This document shows positions 23,766-31,719 of a stretch of 64,000 nucleotides of DNA, in pieces. The position numbers and the translations under genes were made by a program. Source of the stretch: Pseudomonas viridiflava (lineage in GTDB: Bacteria > Pseudomonadota > Gammaproteobacteria > Pseudomonadales > Pseudomonadaceae); contig NZ_UWFN01000310.1 in assembly GCF_900602065.1 (NCBI RefSeq), forward strand, positions 62,001 through 126,000, written 5' to 3'. Numbering within the stretch: position 1 is the first letter of the stretch; every line of letters begins with the position of its first letter. The notes under the pieces are model-generated. The model did not search any database, was not told where the DNA came from, and saw only the letters and a list, made by a program, of their open reading frames with translations.

Positions 23766-23905
23766 AGGCTTCTAATCTGCAGGGAAATGTCAAGGATCAT
23801 ACGTGCTGGACTGTGTAACACCAAACGCCAAGGTGTCGCAGAATCCTACAGACCTTGTAGGCAGAAGCTGAGTTCGCTTTATTTATAGACGGGTTTGCCG
23901 GGTGT

Positions 23906-24829
23906 TCAATCTGTTTCTTTAAACGTTTGCCCGGCCTCTTGCTGCTCTTCCTCGGGTCTACTTCGGCGTTTCATTTCGCTGACGATCACCGCTGCCACGA
24001 TCAGTGCTGCGCCAAGCAGGGCGACCCCCGGCAACCGTTCACCGGCCAGACGGCCGAAAATACCGGCCCACACCGGCTCACCGGCGTAGATCACAGTTGC
24101 ACGGGTGGGAGAAACGGTTTTCTGTGCCCAATTCATCGCCACCTGAATGACCGCGCTCATCGCTCCCAGGCCCACAGCGCTGATGATCAGCATCCAGGAA
24201 AAGTCCGGCAAGGCTTCGCCAGTCGGCACGATCATCAGGAACGACAGCAGAGAGGCGGTTGCCAGTTGCACGACGGTGACCCGGCGTACATCAACCTTGC
24301 CACCGTAAGCGCTGATCATGATGATTTCAGCTGCCACCGCTATGGCGCAGATAATCGTCGCGATTTCCCCCGGGCTGAATTGCAGGGTTGCACCCGAAGG
24401 ACCGGACAAAAGCACCAGACCAGTAAATGCCAGCACAATGCCTACGCTGGGCATCAATCCCGGCCGACGCCCCAGCACCAACCATTGCAACAGCGGTACG
24501 AAAGGTACATAAAGCGCGGTAATAAAGGCTGACTGGCTGCTGGGAATGGTTTGCAGACCGATAGTCTGCAAACCATAGCCAAGCATGATCGCCGCTCCGA
24601 TAGCGACCCCTGCTTTTACTTCAAGCAGGGTCAGGCCGCGCAATACGCTTAATGAGCACAACGCCACGATGATTGCGGCCGCTGCAAAGCGCAGCCCTAC
24701 AAAAAACATCGGGCCGCTGACGGTCATGGCGTGCTGTACGATCAGAAACGTGCCGCCCCATAACAGGGTGATCAGGATCAACACGATTTCTGCTTTGCTG
24801 ATGCGCGGCGTGATAGAGGTAGACTTCAT
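23906..24829 (-). CDS. EamA-family (DMT) transporter, putative metabolite exporter
   Basis: A 307-residue inner-membrane protein with ten predicted helices and two EamA repeats. The first begins EIVLILITLLWGGTFLIVQHA; the second includes LIISAVGLGAMSAVIQVAMNWAQ and PTRATVIYAGEPVWAG, typical of RhaT/YdcZ-type exporters. I take the ATG at 24829 (MKSTSITPR) because a GAGAAG precedes it; the frame runs 59 codons further upstream into the promoter of the divergent regulator. Substrate is unknown. The divergent XRE-cupin regulator suggests control by a small molecule, often an amino acid or related compound. Confidence 0.85.
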   Translation of the reverse strand: MKSTSITPRISKAEIVLILITLLWGGTFLIVQHAMTVSGPMFFVGLRFAAAAIIVALCSLSVLRGLTLLEVKAGVAIGAAIMLGYGLQTIGLQTIPSSQSAFITALYVPFVPLLQWLVLGRRPGLMPSVGIVLAFTGLVLLSGPSGATLQFSPGEIATIICAIAVAAEIIMISAYGGKVDVRRVTVVQLATASLLSFLMIVPTGEALPDFSWMLIISAVGLGAMSAVIQVAMNWAQKTVSPTRATVIYAGEPVWAGIFGRLAGERLPGVALLGAALIVAAVIVSEMKRRSRPEEEQQEAGQTFKETD

Positions 24830-24886
24830 GCTTCTCACTGGCGTTGACAGGCTTGCTTGATACATCGACCTGAGTTTTAAAGTTGG

Positions 24887-24898
24887 GCAGTATACTGC
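24887..24898. promoter_or_regulatory. Perfect palindrome in the divergent EamA/XRE promoter region
   Basis: GCAGTATACTGC is a 12-bp perfect palindrome about 25 bases before the XRE-cupin start and 58 bases before the exporter start. XRE-type dimers bind such sites, so it is a likely autoregulatory operator. This is inference from position and symmetry. Confidence 0.5.
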
Positions 24899-24923
24899 GC
24901 AATGGTTTCGAGAGAATAAAATA

Positions 24924-25487
24924 TTGAGCAACGATAATTCGCAACGTGCCCCGGTCCTGCAGCACGTCAGCCAGAACGTTCGACGGCTGCGTAACGGGCA
25001 GGACATGAGTCAGAACGCGCTGGCCGAGAAGTCCGGGGTCAGCCGCCGCATGCTGGTGGCCATTGAGGCTGGCGAGAAAAACGTCAGCCTTGCGACGCTG
25101 GATCGTGTCGCGGAAGCGTTGAATGTGGCGTTCAGCGATTTGATTCAGGCTCCTGAGCACCGTGATCCCAGTCGTATCAACGAAGTGGCCTGGGCGGGTT
25201 CGATACCCGGCAGCCGCGCTATCCTGTTGGCCAAGGCCACTGCCAGGCGCGAGGTGGAACTCTGGGAGTTTTGCCTGGAGCCGGGGGAGGCTTATCAGTC
25301 TGAAGCCGATCCCGATGGCTGGAGCGAACAGGTCTATGTCGTTGAGGGCCAACTGACCGTCAGCCTGCTTGAATGCAGTCAGGCGGTAGGGCCAGGTGAG
25401 TTTTTCATGTTTGCCAGCAACCAGGCTCACAGTTATCGCAATGACGGTCAGGTCAGGGTGCGCTTTGTGCGTAACGTGGTGTTATGA
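24924..25487 (+). CDS. XRE-family transcriptional regulator with C-terminal cupin domain
   Basis: The 187-residue protein has an N-terminal XRE helix-turn-helix (about 15-72; MSQNALAEKSGVSRRMLVAI as recognition helices) and a C-terminal cupin (about 110-187; VYVVEGQLTVSLLE, GEFFMFASNQAHSYRNDG). This is the architecture of PuuR/SutR-like sensors that bind small ligands in the cupin. The start codon is a TTG at 24924. It is divergent from an EamA transporter, whose expression it most likely controls. Confidence 0.85.
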   Translation: MSNDNSQRAPVLQHVSQNVRRLRNGQDMSQNALAEKSGVSRRMLVAIEAGEKNVSLATLDRVAEALNVAFSDLIQAPEHRDPSRINEVAWAGSIPGSRAILLAKATARREVELWEFCLEPGEAYQSEADPDGWSEQVYVVEGQLTVSLLECSQAVGPGEFFMFASNQAHSYRNDGQVRVRFVRNVVL

Positions 25488-25662
25488 GCTGTTGCCTGAG
25501 AAACAGTCAATCAACAGCTGTGTTGCCTGTTGCAAATTATCGGCGTCGGCCGCGGGGCTGATCTTCCGTAAATACGCGGTGCTGGCGGCGGGCACGGGCT
25601 GTGCATTGTCTGTCTGTTGATATTGACTCAAGTGCGGCATTTTCGAAGGGCGACCCGGATCC

Positions 25663-27081
25663 ATGAGCTTCACTGACAAACAACCTGCTGAGATTCTGAT
25701 CATTGGCGGTGGCTTGAGCGGCAGCATGCTTGCCGTCCAGTTACTGCGCCTGCCGGGCAGTCGACGTATTTCGATTATCGAAACGCGTCACGAACTTGGC
25801 AGGGGCGAGGCTTACAGCGCCACAGAGTTGGGGCATACCCTTAACGGTAACGCGGCACGCATGAGCGTTGACCCTGACAACGCCGATGACCTGACCCAGT
25901 GGCTGACGCAATTCATCGCTGACGGTGGCTGGCCTGAGTCCCGTGAGCAGGATGTGTCGGTGGCTGAGCTGTTTCCGCCTCGGGGGATCTTTGGCTTGTA
26001 TGTGCAGCAGCGACTGGCTGAGGCTCGGGTGGTGGGCGCACCTCACGGTTCAAGTGTCGAGCATGTGCGCGGTGAAGTGGTCGATCTGGAAGTGAATGAG
26101 CGGGACGTGAGTGTGAGCCTTGCCGACGGGCAGTCCTTGCGCGGGCATTTTGCCGTGCTGGCTACGGGCATGTACGCCGCCGCCCGCACCCCGCAACGGG
26201 AGTCCAGCGGGCTGAATGCTGCGGCTGTCGATCCGTGGGATGTCAGTGCCATGCAGCAACTCGATCCGCAGGCCAGGGTGCTGATTATTGGCTCAGGCCT
26301 GACCATGGTGGATGCCGTGGTCTCGTTGCAACAATCGGGGCATCGCGGGCCTGTCGAGATATTTTCCCGGCATGGATTGCTGCCCCATGTGCGGCGACAG
26401 CCTCCCGCCTGGACGGATTTTCTCGCAGCCGATCATGCCATCCGCAGCCCCCGGCAGCTGCTGCGCAAAGTGCGTGAACAATGCGCGCTGGCGTTGCAAA
26501 GCGGGATCGACTGGCAAGCGCCTCTGGATACCGTGCGGGCGAACATTGGCCGTTTGTGGAACCAGGCCACGGATGTTCAGCGTCGTCAGTTTGTCCGTCA
26601 CGTAAGGCCGTGGTGGGAAAGCCATCACCATCGATCGCCGCCGCTGAGCGCTGCGCTGCTGGCGCAATTGGTCGACGAAGGGCGGGTGAAGATTCAGGCT
26701 GCTTCGCTGCAAGGGTTTGAGGTCTTGCCGACAGGTCAGTTGCAGATTCGTATCCGGCGCCGTGGTCAGGCTGATTTTTCAACGGTCGTGGGGGATGCGC
26801 TGATCAATTCCACGGGCATCGAATACGACTGGCGACGTGTGGACCGGCCGTTGCCACGACAGCTGCTGTTGCGAGGCTTGATCCAGCCCGGTCCGCTAGC
26901 ACTGGGGATTGCTGCTGACCATGGCGGGGCAGTGCTGGATGCGCAGGGGCGGGTTTCAGAACGACTGTTCGCCATGGGGCCGCCATTGCGGGGGTTATGG
27001 TGGGAGAGTACGGCTGTGACCGATGTGGCGCTGCAGGCCAAGGCGTTGGCGGTGCGATTGGCTGGAATCGGCTCGGCTTAA
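25663..27081 (+). CDS. FAD/NAD(P)-binding oxidoreductase (NAD_binding_9 type)
   Basis: A 472-residue flavoprotein. The N-terminal dinucleotide loop is LIIGGGLSGSMLAVQL (about 10-25). A second Rossmann motif, RVLIIGSGLTMVDAVVSL (about 205-222), serves NAD(P)H. The ATGMYAAARTP motif is a flavoprotein ATG box. The arrangement resembles the YdhS-type proteins and distant flavin monooxygenases; the substrate is not known. The 175-base region before it shows no regulator site. A REP pair follows the gene. Confidence 0.75.
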   Translation: MSFTDKQPAEILIIGGGLSGSMLAVQLLRLPGSRRISIIETRHELGRGEAYSATELGHTLNGNAARMSVDPDNADDLTQWLTQFIADGGWPESREQDVSVAELFPPRGIFGLYVQQRLAEARVVGAPHGSSVEHVRGEVVDLEVNERDVSVSLADGQSLRGHFAVLATGMYAAARTPQRESSGLNAAAVDPWDVSAMQQLDPQARVLIIGSGLTMVDAVVSLQQSGHRGPVEIFSRHGLLPHVRRQPPAWTDFLAADHAIRSPRQLLRKVREQCALALQSGIDWQAPLDTVRANIGRLWNQATDVQRRQFVRHVRPWWESHHHRSPPLSAALLAQLVDEGRVKIQAASLQGFEVLPTGQLQIRIRRRGQADFSTVVGDALINSTGIEYDWRRVDRPLPRQLLLRGLIQPGPLALGIAADHGGAVLDAQGRVSERLFAMGPPLRGLWWESTAVTDVALQAKALAVRLAGIGSA

Positions 27082-27153
27082 AATCTGGTCGCCTAAATCG
27101 TCCGGATGCGGCCCAGACCAAGCCCGGCTCCCACATGAAACTTCATGACCCGG

Positions 27154-27230
27154 AGCGAGGCTTGCCCGCGAAGAACGATGACGCTGGTTTCTGAAATACC
27201 GTGCTGACTGATTCGCGGGCAAGCCTCGCT
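27154..27230. repeat. REP pair, class B
   Basis: AGCGAGGCTTGCCCGCGAA (27154-27172) and its exact complement TTCGCGGGCAAGCCTCGCT (27212-27230) lie between the FAD oxidoreductase and soxR, which converge. The pair may double as a terminator structure. Confidence 0.88.
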
Positions 27231-27290
27231 TCAACAGAGGAAGTCTGTTGCAGCGGTGTCAGGTCGGGGCGGTACAAGCGCTGAAGCTCT

Positions 27291-27755
27291 TCAATCCTGA
27301 TCCAGTAAAACCGGTCCATTCCCTTGCTCGCCCAACTTGTCCCCCCAGTTGCGCAACGGGCAGGCTTGCATCGACAGGCACCCGCAGCCAATGCAACCGG
27401 TGAGCTGGTCGCGCAGGTCTGTCAGGCGGGCGATGCGTTCGTCGAGTTCGGTTTTCCATTGCGCTGACAGCTTGTTCCAGTCAGCGGCGGTGGGGGTGCG
27501 TTTTTCGGGAAGGGTTTGCAGCGCGGCATGGATGCTGGCCAGCGGGATGCCTAACCGCTGGGCGACTTTGATCAGCGCCACCCGACGGAGCATTTCCCTG
27601 GGATAACGACGTTGATTGCCCGCATTGCGCTGGCTGCTGATCAAACCTTTGGTTTCATAAAAATGCAGAGCCGTGACGGCGACACCGCTACGTGCCGCTA
27701 ACTGGCCGACGGTTAGTTGTTTGCTGGCAGGTCCGGATTTTTTGCTGGTTGTCAT
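27291..27755 (-). CDS. soxR: Redox-sensitive MerR-family regulator SoxR
   Basis: SoxR senses redox-cycling compounds through a [2Fe-2S] cluster and activates target promoters by distorting a long spacer. The 154-residue product has the MerR winged helix (LTVGQLAARSGVAVTALHFY, about 14-33), a dimerisation helix, and the cluster-binding cysteines Cys121, Cys124, Cys126 and Cys132 in CIGCGCLSMQAC, with PLRN after. This identifies SoxR firmly. In Pseudomonas SoxR responds mainly to phenazines and similar compounds rather than inducing soxS. A SoxR box lies just upstream, facing away from soxR. Confidence 0.95.
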   Translation of the reverse strand: MTTSKKSGPASKQLTVGQLAARSGVAVTALHFYETKGLISSQRNAGNQRRYPREMLRRVALIKVAQRLGIPLASIHAALQTLPEKRTPTAADWNKLSAQWKTELDERIARLTDLRDQLTGCIGCGCLSMQACPLRNWGDKLGEQGNGPVLLDQD

Positions 27756-27765
27756 AAGTGACTGC

Positions 27766-27796
27766 TTGACCTCTAGTTAAGTAGAGGTTTTACCCT
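27766..27796 (+). promoter_or_regulatory. SoxR box and SoxR-dependent promoter
   Basis: TTGACC (27766-27771) and TACCCT (27791-27796) are 19 bases apart, the long spacer typical of MerR-type promoters. Between them lies ACCTCTA-GTTAAG-TAGAGGT (27769-27788), a 7-6-7 palindrome very close to the known SoxR box core CCTCAAGTTAACTTGAGG. The promoter reads rightward, away from soxR and toward the ABM monooxygenase gene at 28121. Confidence 0.8.
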
Positions 27797-27846
27797 TCGA
27801 GGCCTCGGTTTGCAACACCCCGTAGTCTTACAGCAAACACAATCCC

Positions 27847-27927
27847 CTGCAGGAGCCAACTTGTTGGCGAGACGATCTGCCTGATGAACGCATGTCCATG
27901 CGTCTCGCGAACAAGTTCATCCTGCTG
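27847..27927. repeat. REP pair, class C
   Basis: The left arm has GGAGCCAACTTGTTGGCGAG and the right arm CTCGCGAACAAGTTCATCCT, imperfect complements. It lies downstream of the SoxR-box promoter in the leader of the ABM gene. Related class C elements occur at 29621-29700 and 39885-39964. Confidence 0.85.
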
Positions 27928-27977
27928 GACTGCGCATCGTATCTGACACGGTGCTGTCGCACAGCCAATATGGGGTT

Positions 27978-28068
27978 CTGTAGGAGTGAGCTTGCTCGCG
28001 ATAGCGGTAGATCGGTTGAGAAATTATCGCCTGCCCCGACGCTATCGCGAGCAAGCTCACTCCTACAG
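27978..28068. repeat. REP pair, class D
   Basis: Nearly 30-bp perfect inverted arms carrying TAGGAGTGAGCTTGCTCGCG (27981-28000) and its complement (28045-28064). It is the second REP pair between the SoxR box and the ABM gene. The same class recurs at 54336-54426. Confidence 0.9.
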
Positions 28069-28120
28069 TAAAAGCATTTAAAAATCAGGTAGTTATATTT
28101 TTGTTTGACGGGAGGCAGTC

Positions 28121-28456
28121 ATGCAGTCAGCAGAAGAGAATCTTCGCTTTAATCAGCTTATTGAATTCACCATAAATCCCGCTCAACAGTCCGGTCTGGT
28201 AACGGCCCTGACCGAGCAAGTCGAGCGCTATACCTGCACTTATCCGGGCTTTATCAGTGCCACCGTTCAGGTCAGCGATGATGGCTGCAGAGTGCTTGGT
28301 CAGACGCTTTGGCAATCGCGGCGAGCCAGTGAAGAGGCGCTGCTCAATGCTGAGGCGAACGAGCAGGATTTCATGGCAATGCTGCGTCGGTATCAGGTCA
28401 GCGCAGTAACCTTCACTACTTGGCAGGTGACCCGAACCCTTGAAGCCAGGCGTTGA
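28121..28456 (+). CDS. Antibiotic biosynthesis monooxygenase (ABM) family protein
   Basis: The 111-residue product has the dimeric alpha/beta ABM fold pattern: IEFTINPAQQSGLVTALTEQVERYT, then PGFISATVQVSDDG and a C-terminal strand. Family members are cofactor-free monooxygenases acting on quinols and aromatic polyketides. GGGAGG lies five bases before the ATG. P. aeruginosa has a SoxR-activated small monooxygenase gene (PA2274), and the rightward SoxR box at 27766 suggests this gene is the equivalent target, despite about 320 bases of REP-containing leader. It is convergent with sfnR. Confidence 0.75.
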   Translation: MQSAEENLRFNQLIEFTINPAQQSGLVTALTEQVERYTCTYPGFISATVQVSDDGCRVLGQTLWQSRRASEEALLNAEANEQDFMAMLRRYQVSAVTFTTWQVTRTLEARR

Positions 28457-28483
28457 CAGCACGGGAGCTGTTCGAACTGAAAC

Positions 28484-29584
28484 TCAGACTGAAACCTGCA
28501 TCACCCGGTCACCCTGCAAGTTTTCTCCTGCACGACGTTTGTTCACCGCCAGTTCACCGATTTTGATCAGCCGGGTGCGGGTAACGTTGCGGGTCAGGCC
28601 CAGCAGGGCTGCGGTGTGGACCTGGTTGCAGTGGCTGAAGCGGTAAGCCGCCCGCAGCAACGCGTCTTCGACTTTTTCATGCAGCGCGCCAGCCTGTTCC
28701 TCGAACAGTTTATGGAAGGCACGCTCCAGTAACGCGTCGACAGATTCGTCATGCGCAGGTTGATCGTCCTGGCGTTCGATACGCAGATTTGACAGGCGCA
28801 GGTCATCACGTTGAATCAGCCCGTCACGGCAGATCAGCAGGGTGTGATGAATGACGTTTTCCAGCTCGCGAATATTCCCGGGCCAGCTGTAGCTTTGCAG
28901 CTTGCGCTCGGCGTCGGCGGTAATGCGGATCGGTCCATATCCCAGGCGCAGGCTGTAGGCGTCGATGAAGTGCCGGACTAGCGGCAGGATATCACCGGGA
29001 CGTTCGCGTAACGGCTGCAGTTCGATGTTGACCACATCCAGCCTGTAATACAGGTCCTCGCGGAAATGTCCGGCATTGATCGCTTTTTCCAGCTGCACGT
29101 TGGTCGCTGCGAGCACCCTGACGTTGATGGGGATGCTTTTGCGTGAACCCAGCCTGACGACTTCGCGCTCTTGCAGCACACGCAGCAGTTTGACCTGGAT
29201 GGGCATCGGCAGATCGCCGATTTCATCAAGAAACAGCGTGCCGCCATTGGCCTCTTCAAACCATCCAGCCTTGGCGTTCAAGGCACCGGTAAACGCCCCT
29301 TTTTCGTGGCCGAACAACTCGGCTTCTACCAGTGATTCAGCGAATGCGCCGCAATTGACGGCGACGAACGGCTGATTACGACGTTCGCTCAGGCTATGGA
29401 TATGCCGCGCAACCAACTCCTTGCCGGTGCCGGTTTCGCCAATGATCAACACGCTGGCATCGCTGGGTGCCACCTGCTTGAGGTGGGCCAGCAACGCTTT
29501 TGATTTCGGGTCTTCGAACACCTGGGCCGTGGCGCGGATTGAAGTAGCCAGTGCGGGGTTCGGCGGTAGGGTCAGTAGCTGCAT
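28484..29584 (-). CDS. sfnR: Sigma-54-dependent activator of sulfur-source genes, SfnR-like
   Basis: The 366-residue protein consists of an AAA+ sigma-54 activator domain (about 15-260) and a C-terminal helix-turn-helix, with no N-terminal sensor domain. It has Walker A GETGTGKE, the sigma-54 contact loop GAFTGA, Walker B GTLFLDEIGDL and the R-finger region. SfnR proteins of P. putida and P. aeruginosa have this input-less form and activate dimethylsulfone/methanesulfonate genes with RpoN under sulfate limitation. The start is taken at the ATG 29584; a GTG 12 bases upstream is also possible. It lies downstream of msuD on the same strand, with a REP pair in the 127-base gap. Confidence 0.85.
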   Translation of the reverse strand: MQLLTLPPNPALATSIRATAQVFEDPKSKALLAHLKQVAPSDASVLIIGETGTGKELVARHIHSLSERRNQPFVAVNCGAFAESLVEAELFGHEKGAFTGALNAKAGWFEEANGGTLFLDEIGDLPMPIQVKLLRVLQEREVVRLGSRKSIPINVRVLAATNVQLEKAINAGHFREDLYYRLDVVNIELQPLRERPGDILPLVRHFIDAYSLRLGYGPIRITADAERKLQSYSWPGNIRELENVIHHTLLICRDGLIQRDDLRLSNLRIERQDDQPAHDESVDALLERAFHKLFEEQAGALHEKVEDALLRAAYRFSHCNQVHTAALLGLTRNVTRTRLIKIGELAVNKRRAGENLQGDRVMQVSV

Positions 29585-29620
29585 AGTGGTAATCACTTCT
29601 TTTTTTGAATCGACATTGAC

Positions 29621-29700
29621 CTGTAGGAGCCAACTTGTTGGCGAGGCATTGGACCTGAGTGCTCAGAAGCTCCGTCTCTCTAATAAGTTGGTGCCTACCG
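29621..29700. repeat. REP pair, class C, degenerate right arm
   Basis: CTGTAGGAGCCAACTTGTTG opens a well-preserved left arm (29621-29647). The right arm (about 29675-29700, TAATAAGTTGGTGCCTAC) has drifted. It fills the msuD-sfnR gap. Confidence 0.8.
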
Positions 29701-29711
29701 AAACTCGACTC

Positions 29712-30848
29712 CTATTTCTGCGGCGGCAAATCGTTGGCAATCATTTCCCCGAACGGTCCGGTCAGGTTAGTGATGCCACGTCCGGCCAGGCTGCGATACG
29801 GCTCGGGCAGCAACGGGAAAACCAGTTCGGCGAAACGGTAGGCTTCTTCCAGATGCGGGTAGCCGGAGAAGATGAAACTCTCGATGCCCAGATCGGCGTA
29901 TTCCTTGATGCGTGCCGCAACCTCCTGCGGATTACCGACCAGTGCGGTACCGGCGCCGCCGCGCACCAGGCCCACGCCAGCCCACAGGTTTGGCGCGATT
30001 TCCAGGTTGTCCCGACGGCCATCGTGCAGGGCCGCCATACGACGCTGGCCTTCGGAGTCAAAGCGCGAGAAGGATTTCTGTGCGGCAGCGATAGTCTCGT
30101 CGCTGATGTGCTCAATGAGGGTACTGGCTGCTTTCCAGGCCTCTTCGCTGGTCTCGCGGACAATCACGTGCAAGCGAATGCCGAACTTCACCGTGCGGCC
30201 TTTGCGGGCTGCGCGTTCGCGGACATCGGCGAGTTTTTCCGCTACGGCGGCTGGCGGCTCGCCCCAAGTCAGGTAAACGTCCACCTGGTCGGCAGCCAGT
30301 TCATGGGCGGCTTCCGATGATCCACCAAAGTAAAGCGGCGGATAAGGCTTCTGAATCGGCGGGTAAAGTGCCTTGGCGTTCTGTACTCGCAGGTGCTTGC
30401 CTTCGAAATCCACGGCTTCTCCTTGCAGTACACGACGCCAGATCTGCAGGAATTCATCGCTGACTTCGTAGCGTTCGCTGTGATCAAGGAAGCTGCCGTC
30501 ACCGCGGTTTTCATCAGGGTCGCCGCCGGTCACCACGTTGATCAACAGGCGTCCGCCAGATAAGCGGTCCAGGGTCGCTGCCATCCGCGCCGAGACGGTC
30601 GGTGAAATGATGCCGGGACGGATCGCCACCAGATATTTCAATTTCTCGGTCAGGGGGACCAGTGCCGAGGCGATCACCCAGGAGTCTTCACAGGAGCGGC
30701 CTGTGGGGATCAATACGCCGTGGTAGCCCAGATCGTCCGCTGCCTGAGCGACCTGCTTGAGGTAGTTCAGGGTTACCGGGCGCGCACCTTTGGTAGTGCC
30801 CAGAAAATGACCGTCGCCGTGAGTCGGAAGAAACCAGAAAACATCCAT
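29712..30848 (-). CDS. msuD: FMNH2-dependent methanesulfonate monooxygenase
   Basis: MsuD cleaves methanesulfonate to formaldehyde and sulfite with FMNH2 and O2, releasing sulfur for growth. The 378-residue protein belongs to the SsuD/LadA luciferase-like family. It starts MDVFWFLPTHGDGHFLGT and contains PTGRSCEDSW, GGDPDENRGDGSFLDHSERYE, PPLYFGGSSEAAHELAADQV and NLWAGVGLVRGGAGTALVGN. By eye it agrees better with MsuD than with SsuD, for example RLSGGRLLINVVTGG and WRRVLQGEAVDFEGKHLRVQ. The start at 30848 removes 23 unconserved upstream codons. The usual partners msuE (FMN reductase) and msuC are not adjacent, so FMNH2 must come from a reductase elsewhere. Confidence 0.88.
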   Translation of the reverse strand: MDVFWFLPTHGDGHFLGTTKGARPVTLNYLKQVAQAADDLGYHGVLIPTGRSCEDSWVIASALVPLTEKLKYLVAIRPGIISPTVSARMAATLDRLSGGRLLINVVTGGDPDENRGDGSFLDHSERYEVSDEFLQIWRRVLQGEAVDFEGKHLRVQNAKALYPPIQKPYPPLYFGGSSEAAHELAADQVDVYLTWGEPPAAVAEKLADVRERAARKGRTVKFGIRLHVIVRETSEEAWKAASTLIEHISDETIAAAQKSFSRFDSEGQRRMAALHDGRRDNLEIAPNLWAGVGLVRGGAGTALVGNPQEVAARIKEYADLGIESFIFSGYPHLEEAYRFAELVFPLLPEPYRSLAGRGITNLTGPFGEMIANDLPPQK

Positions 30849-31003
30849 GACAAAGCCCTTGAGCCGCAAGCGGCGCTGATGTGTTGATTGGCTGTTGCTC
30901 AGCCAGCAATAGGTCACTCGTTATAAGGCTTTGGGTTTATTCCTCAAAAGAACGGATATCCATATTTTTATATCTTTATTGAATATGCCTGACTGGAGAA
31001 CCT
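30849..31003 (-). promoter_or_regulatory. AT-rich upstream region of msuD
   Basis: This 155-base stretch is strikingly AT-rich at 30945-30990 and includes a TTATAA at 30921-30926 that could be a -10 box. I searched by eye for a sigma-54 TGGCAC-N5-TTGCA pattern reading toward msuD and found none. CysB-type AT-rich sites are possible. No firm promoter call is made. Confidence 0.3.
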
Positions 31004-31075
31004 TTCGCAGCCTTCGGCAGCTCCTACAGATATTGAGTCAAACCCAATCTTGTAGGAGCTGCCGAAGGCTGCGAA
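31004..31075. repeat. REP pair, class A, next to the RAYT gene
   Basis: TTCGCAGCCTTCGGCAGCTC (31004-31023) and its complement (ending 31075) form near-perfect 25-bp arms around a 22-base spacer, 97 bases before the transposase start. The arms are in the opposite order (outward facing) to the class A pairs at 8909, 47468 and 62936. Confidence 0.9.
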
Positions 31076-31171
31076 GCAGAGTTAAGGACACACCCCGAAA
31101 ATCAATTGGCATCGATTTCTGGAAGCGCCTTCTGAGCTTCGACCATCGCTCAAAAAACAGGAAGTCATCGA

Positions 31172-31630
31172 ATGGCGACAGGAATTCGAGGCCACCATCT
31201 ACGGAAGGGCCGCGTGTCACAAATTGGCTACTTTTATATTTTGACTGCGGTAGTAGCGAACCGTCGGCCTGCTTTTCAGGATTGGCGTGCAGGGCGCCTC
31301 GTTGTAGAGCAATTCCGCTCTGCAGAAGAGTCCGGTCTGGTTCGCTCAATTGCTTGGGTTGTCATGCCGGATCACTTTCACTGGCTCGTAGAACTGCGCC
31401 ATAAAACCTTGTCAGAGCTGATGTGCCGGGTTAAATCCAGAAGCAGCCGATCAATGAACCGCTCTCAACAATGGGGTGGTCCGCTTTGGCAGCGGGGCTA
31501 CTACGATCGCGCTCTGCGCCAGGATGACGACCTGCGAAAGGCTGCCCGTTACATCGTCGCGAATCCATTGCGAGCAGGACTGGTACAAAGAGTGGGTGAT
31601 TACCCTCTTTGGGATGCTCTCTGGATTTGA
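31172..31630 (+). CDS. REP-associated tyrosine transposase (RAYT)
   Basis: RAYTs are single-copy domesticated relatives of IS200/IS605 transposases that cut REP DNA. The 152-residue product has the HUH metal-binding motif as MPDHFHWLVEL (His68 and His70). It also has tyrosines in GYYDRAL (110-111) and ARYIVANPLRAGLV, where the catalytic Tyr lies, and a WGGPLWQRGYYD motif typical of Y1 transposases. The protein appears intact. A class A REP pair precedes it, as expected for a RAYT and its cognate repeat; no repeat follows it. Whether it is active cannot be judged. Confidence 0.88.
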   Translation: MATGIRGHHLRKGRVSQIGYFYILTAVVANRRPAFQDWRAGRLVVEQFRSAEESGLVRSIAWVVMPDHFHWLVELRHKTLSELMCRVKSRSSRSMNRSQQWGGPLWQRGYYDRALRQDDDLRKAARYIVANPLRAGLVQRVGDYPLWDALWI

Positions 31631-31719
31631 ACGACTGAACCAACACCCCGTCACTCCCTTCGAAACTTTTGCCGTATCGCCCCGGTCACTTTTAAACACC
31701 TCATAAAGGGAATCAGGCG

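Noticed and set aside
23845..23861. CCTACA-N5-TGTAGG palindrome upstream of mnhA
   Set aside because: It resembles a fragment of the TGTAGGA ends of local REP elements more than an operator, and no regulator is linked to it.
27154..28068. CRISPR-like array from clustered short repeats
   Set aside because: The repeats are inverted REP pairs of different classes, not direct repeats with unique spacers of constant size, and no cas gene is present.
30849..31003. Sigma-54 promoter before msuD
   Set aside because: Expected because an RpoN activator gene is adjacent, but no GG-N10-GC core with TGGCAC/TTGCA likeness was found reading toward msuD.
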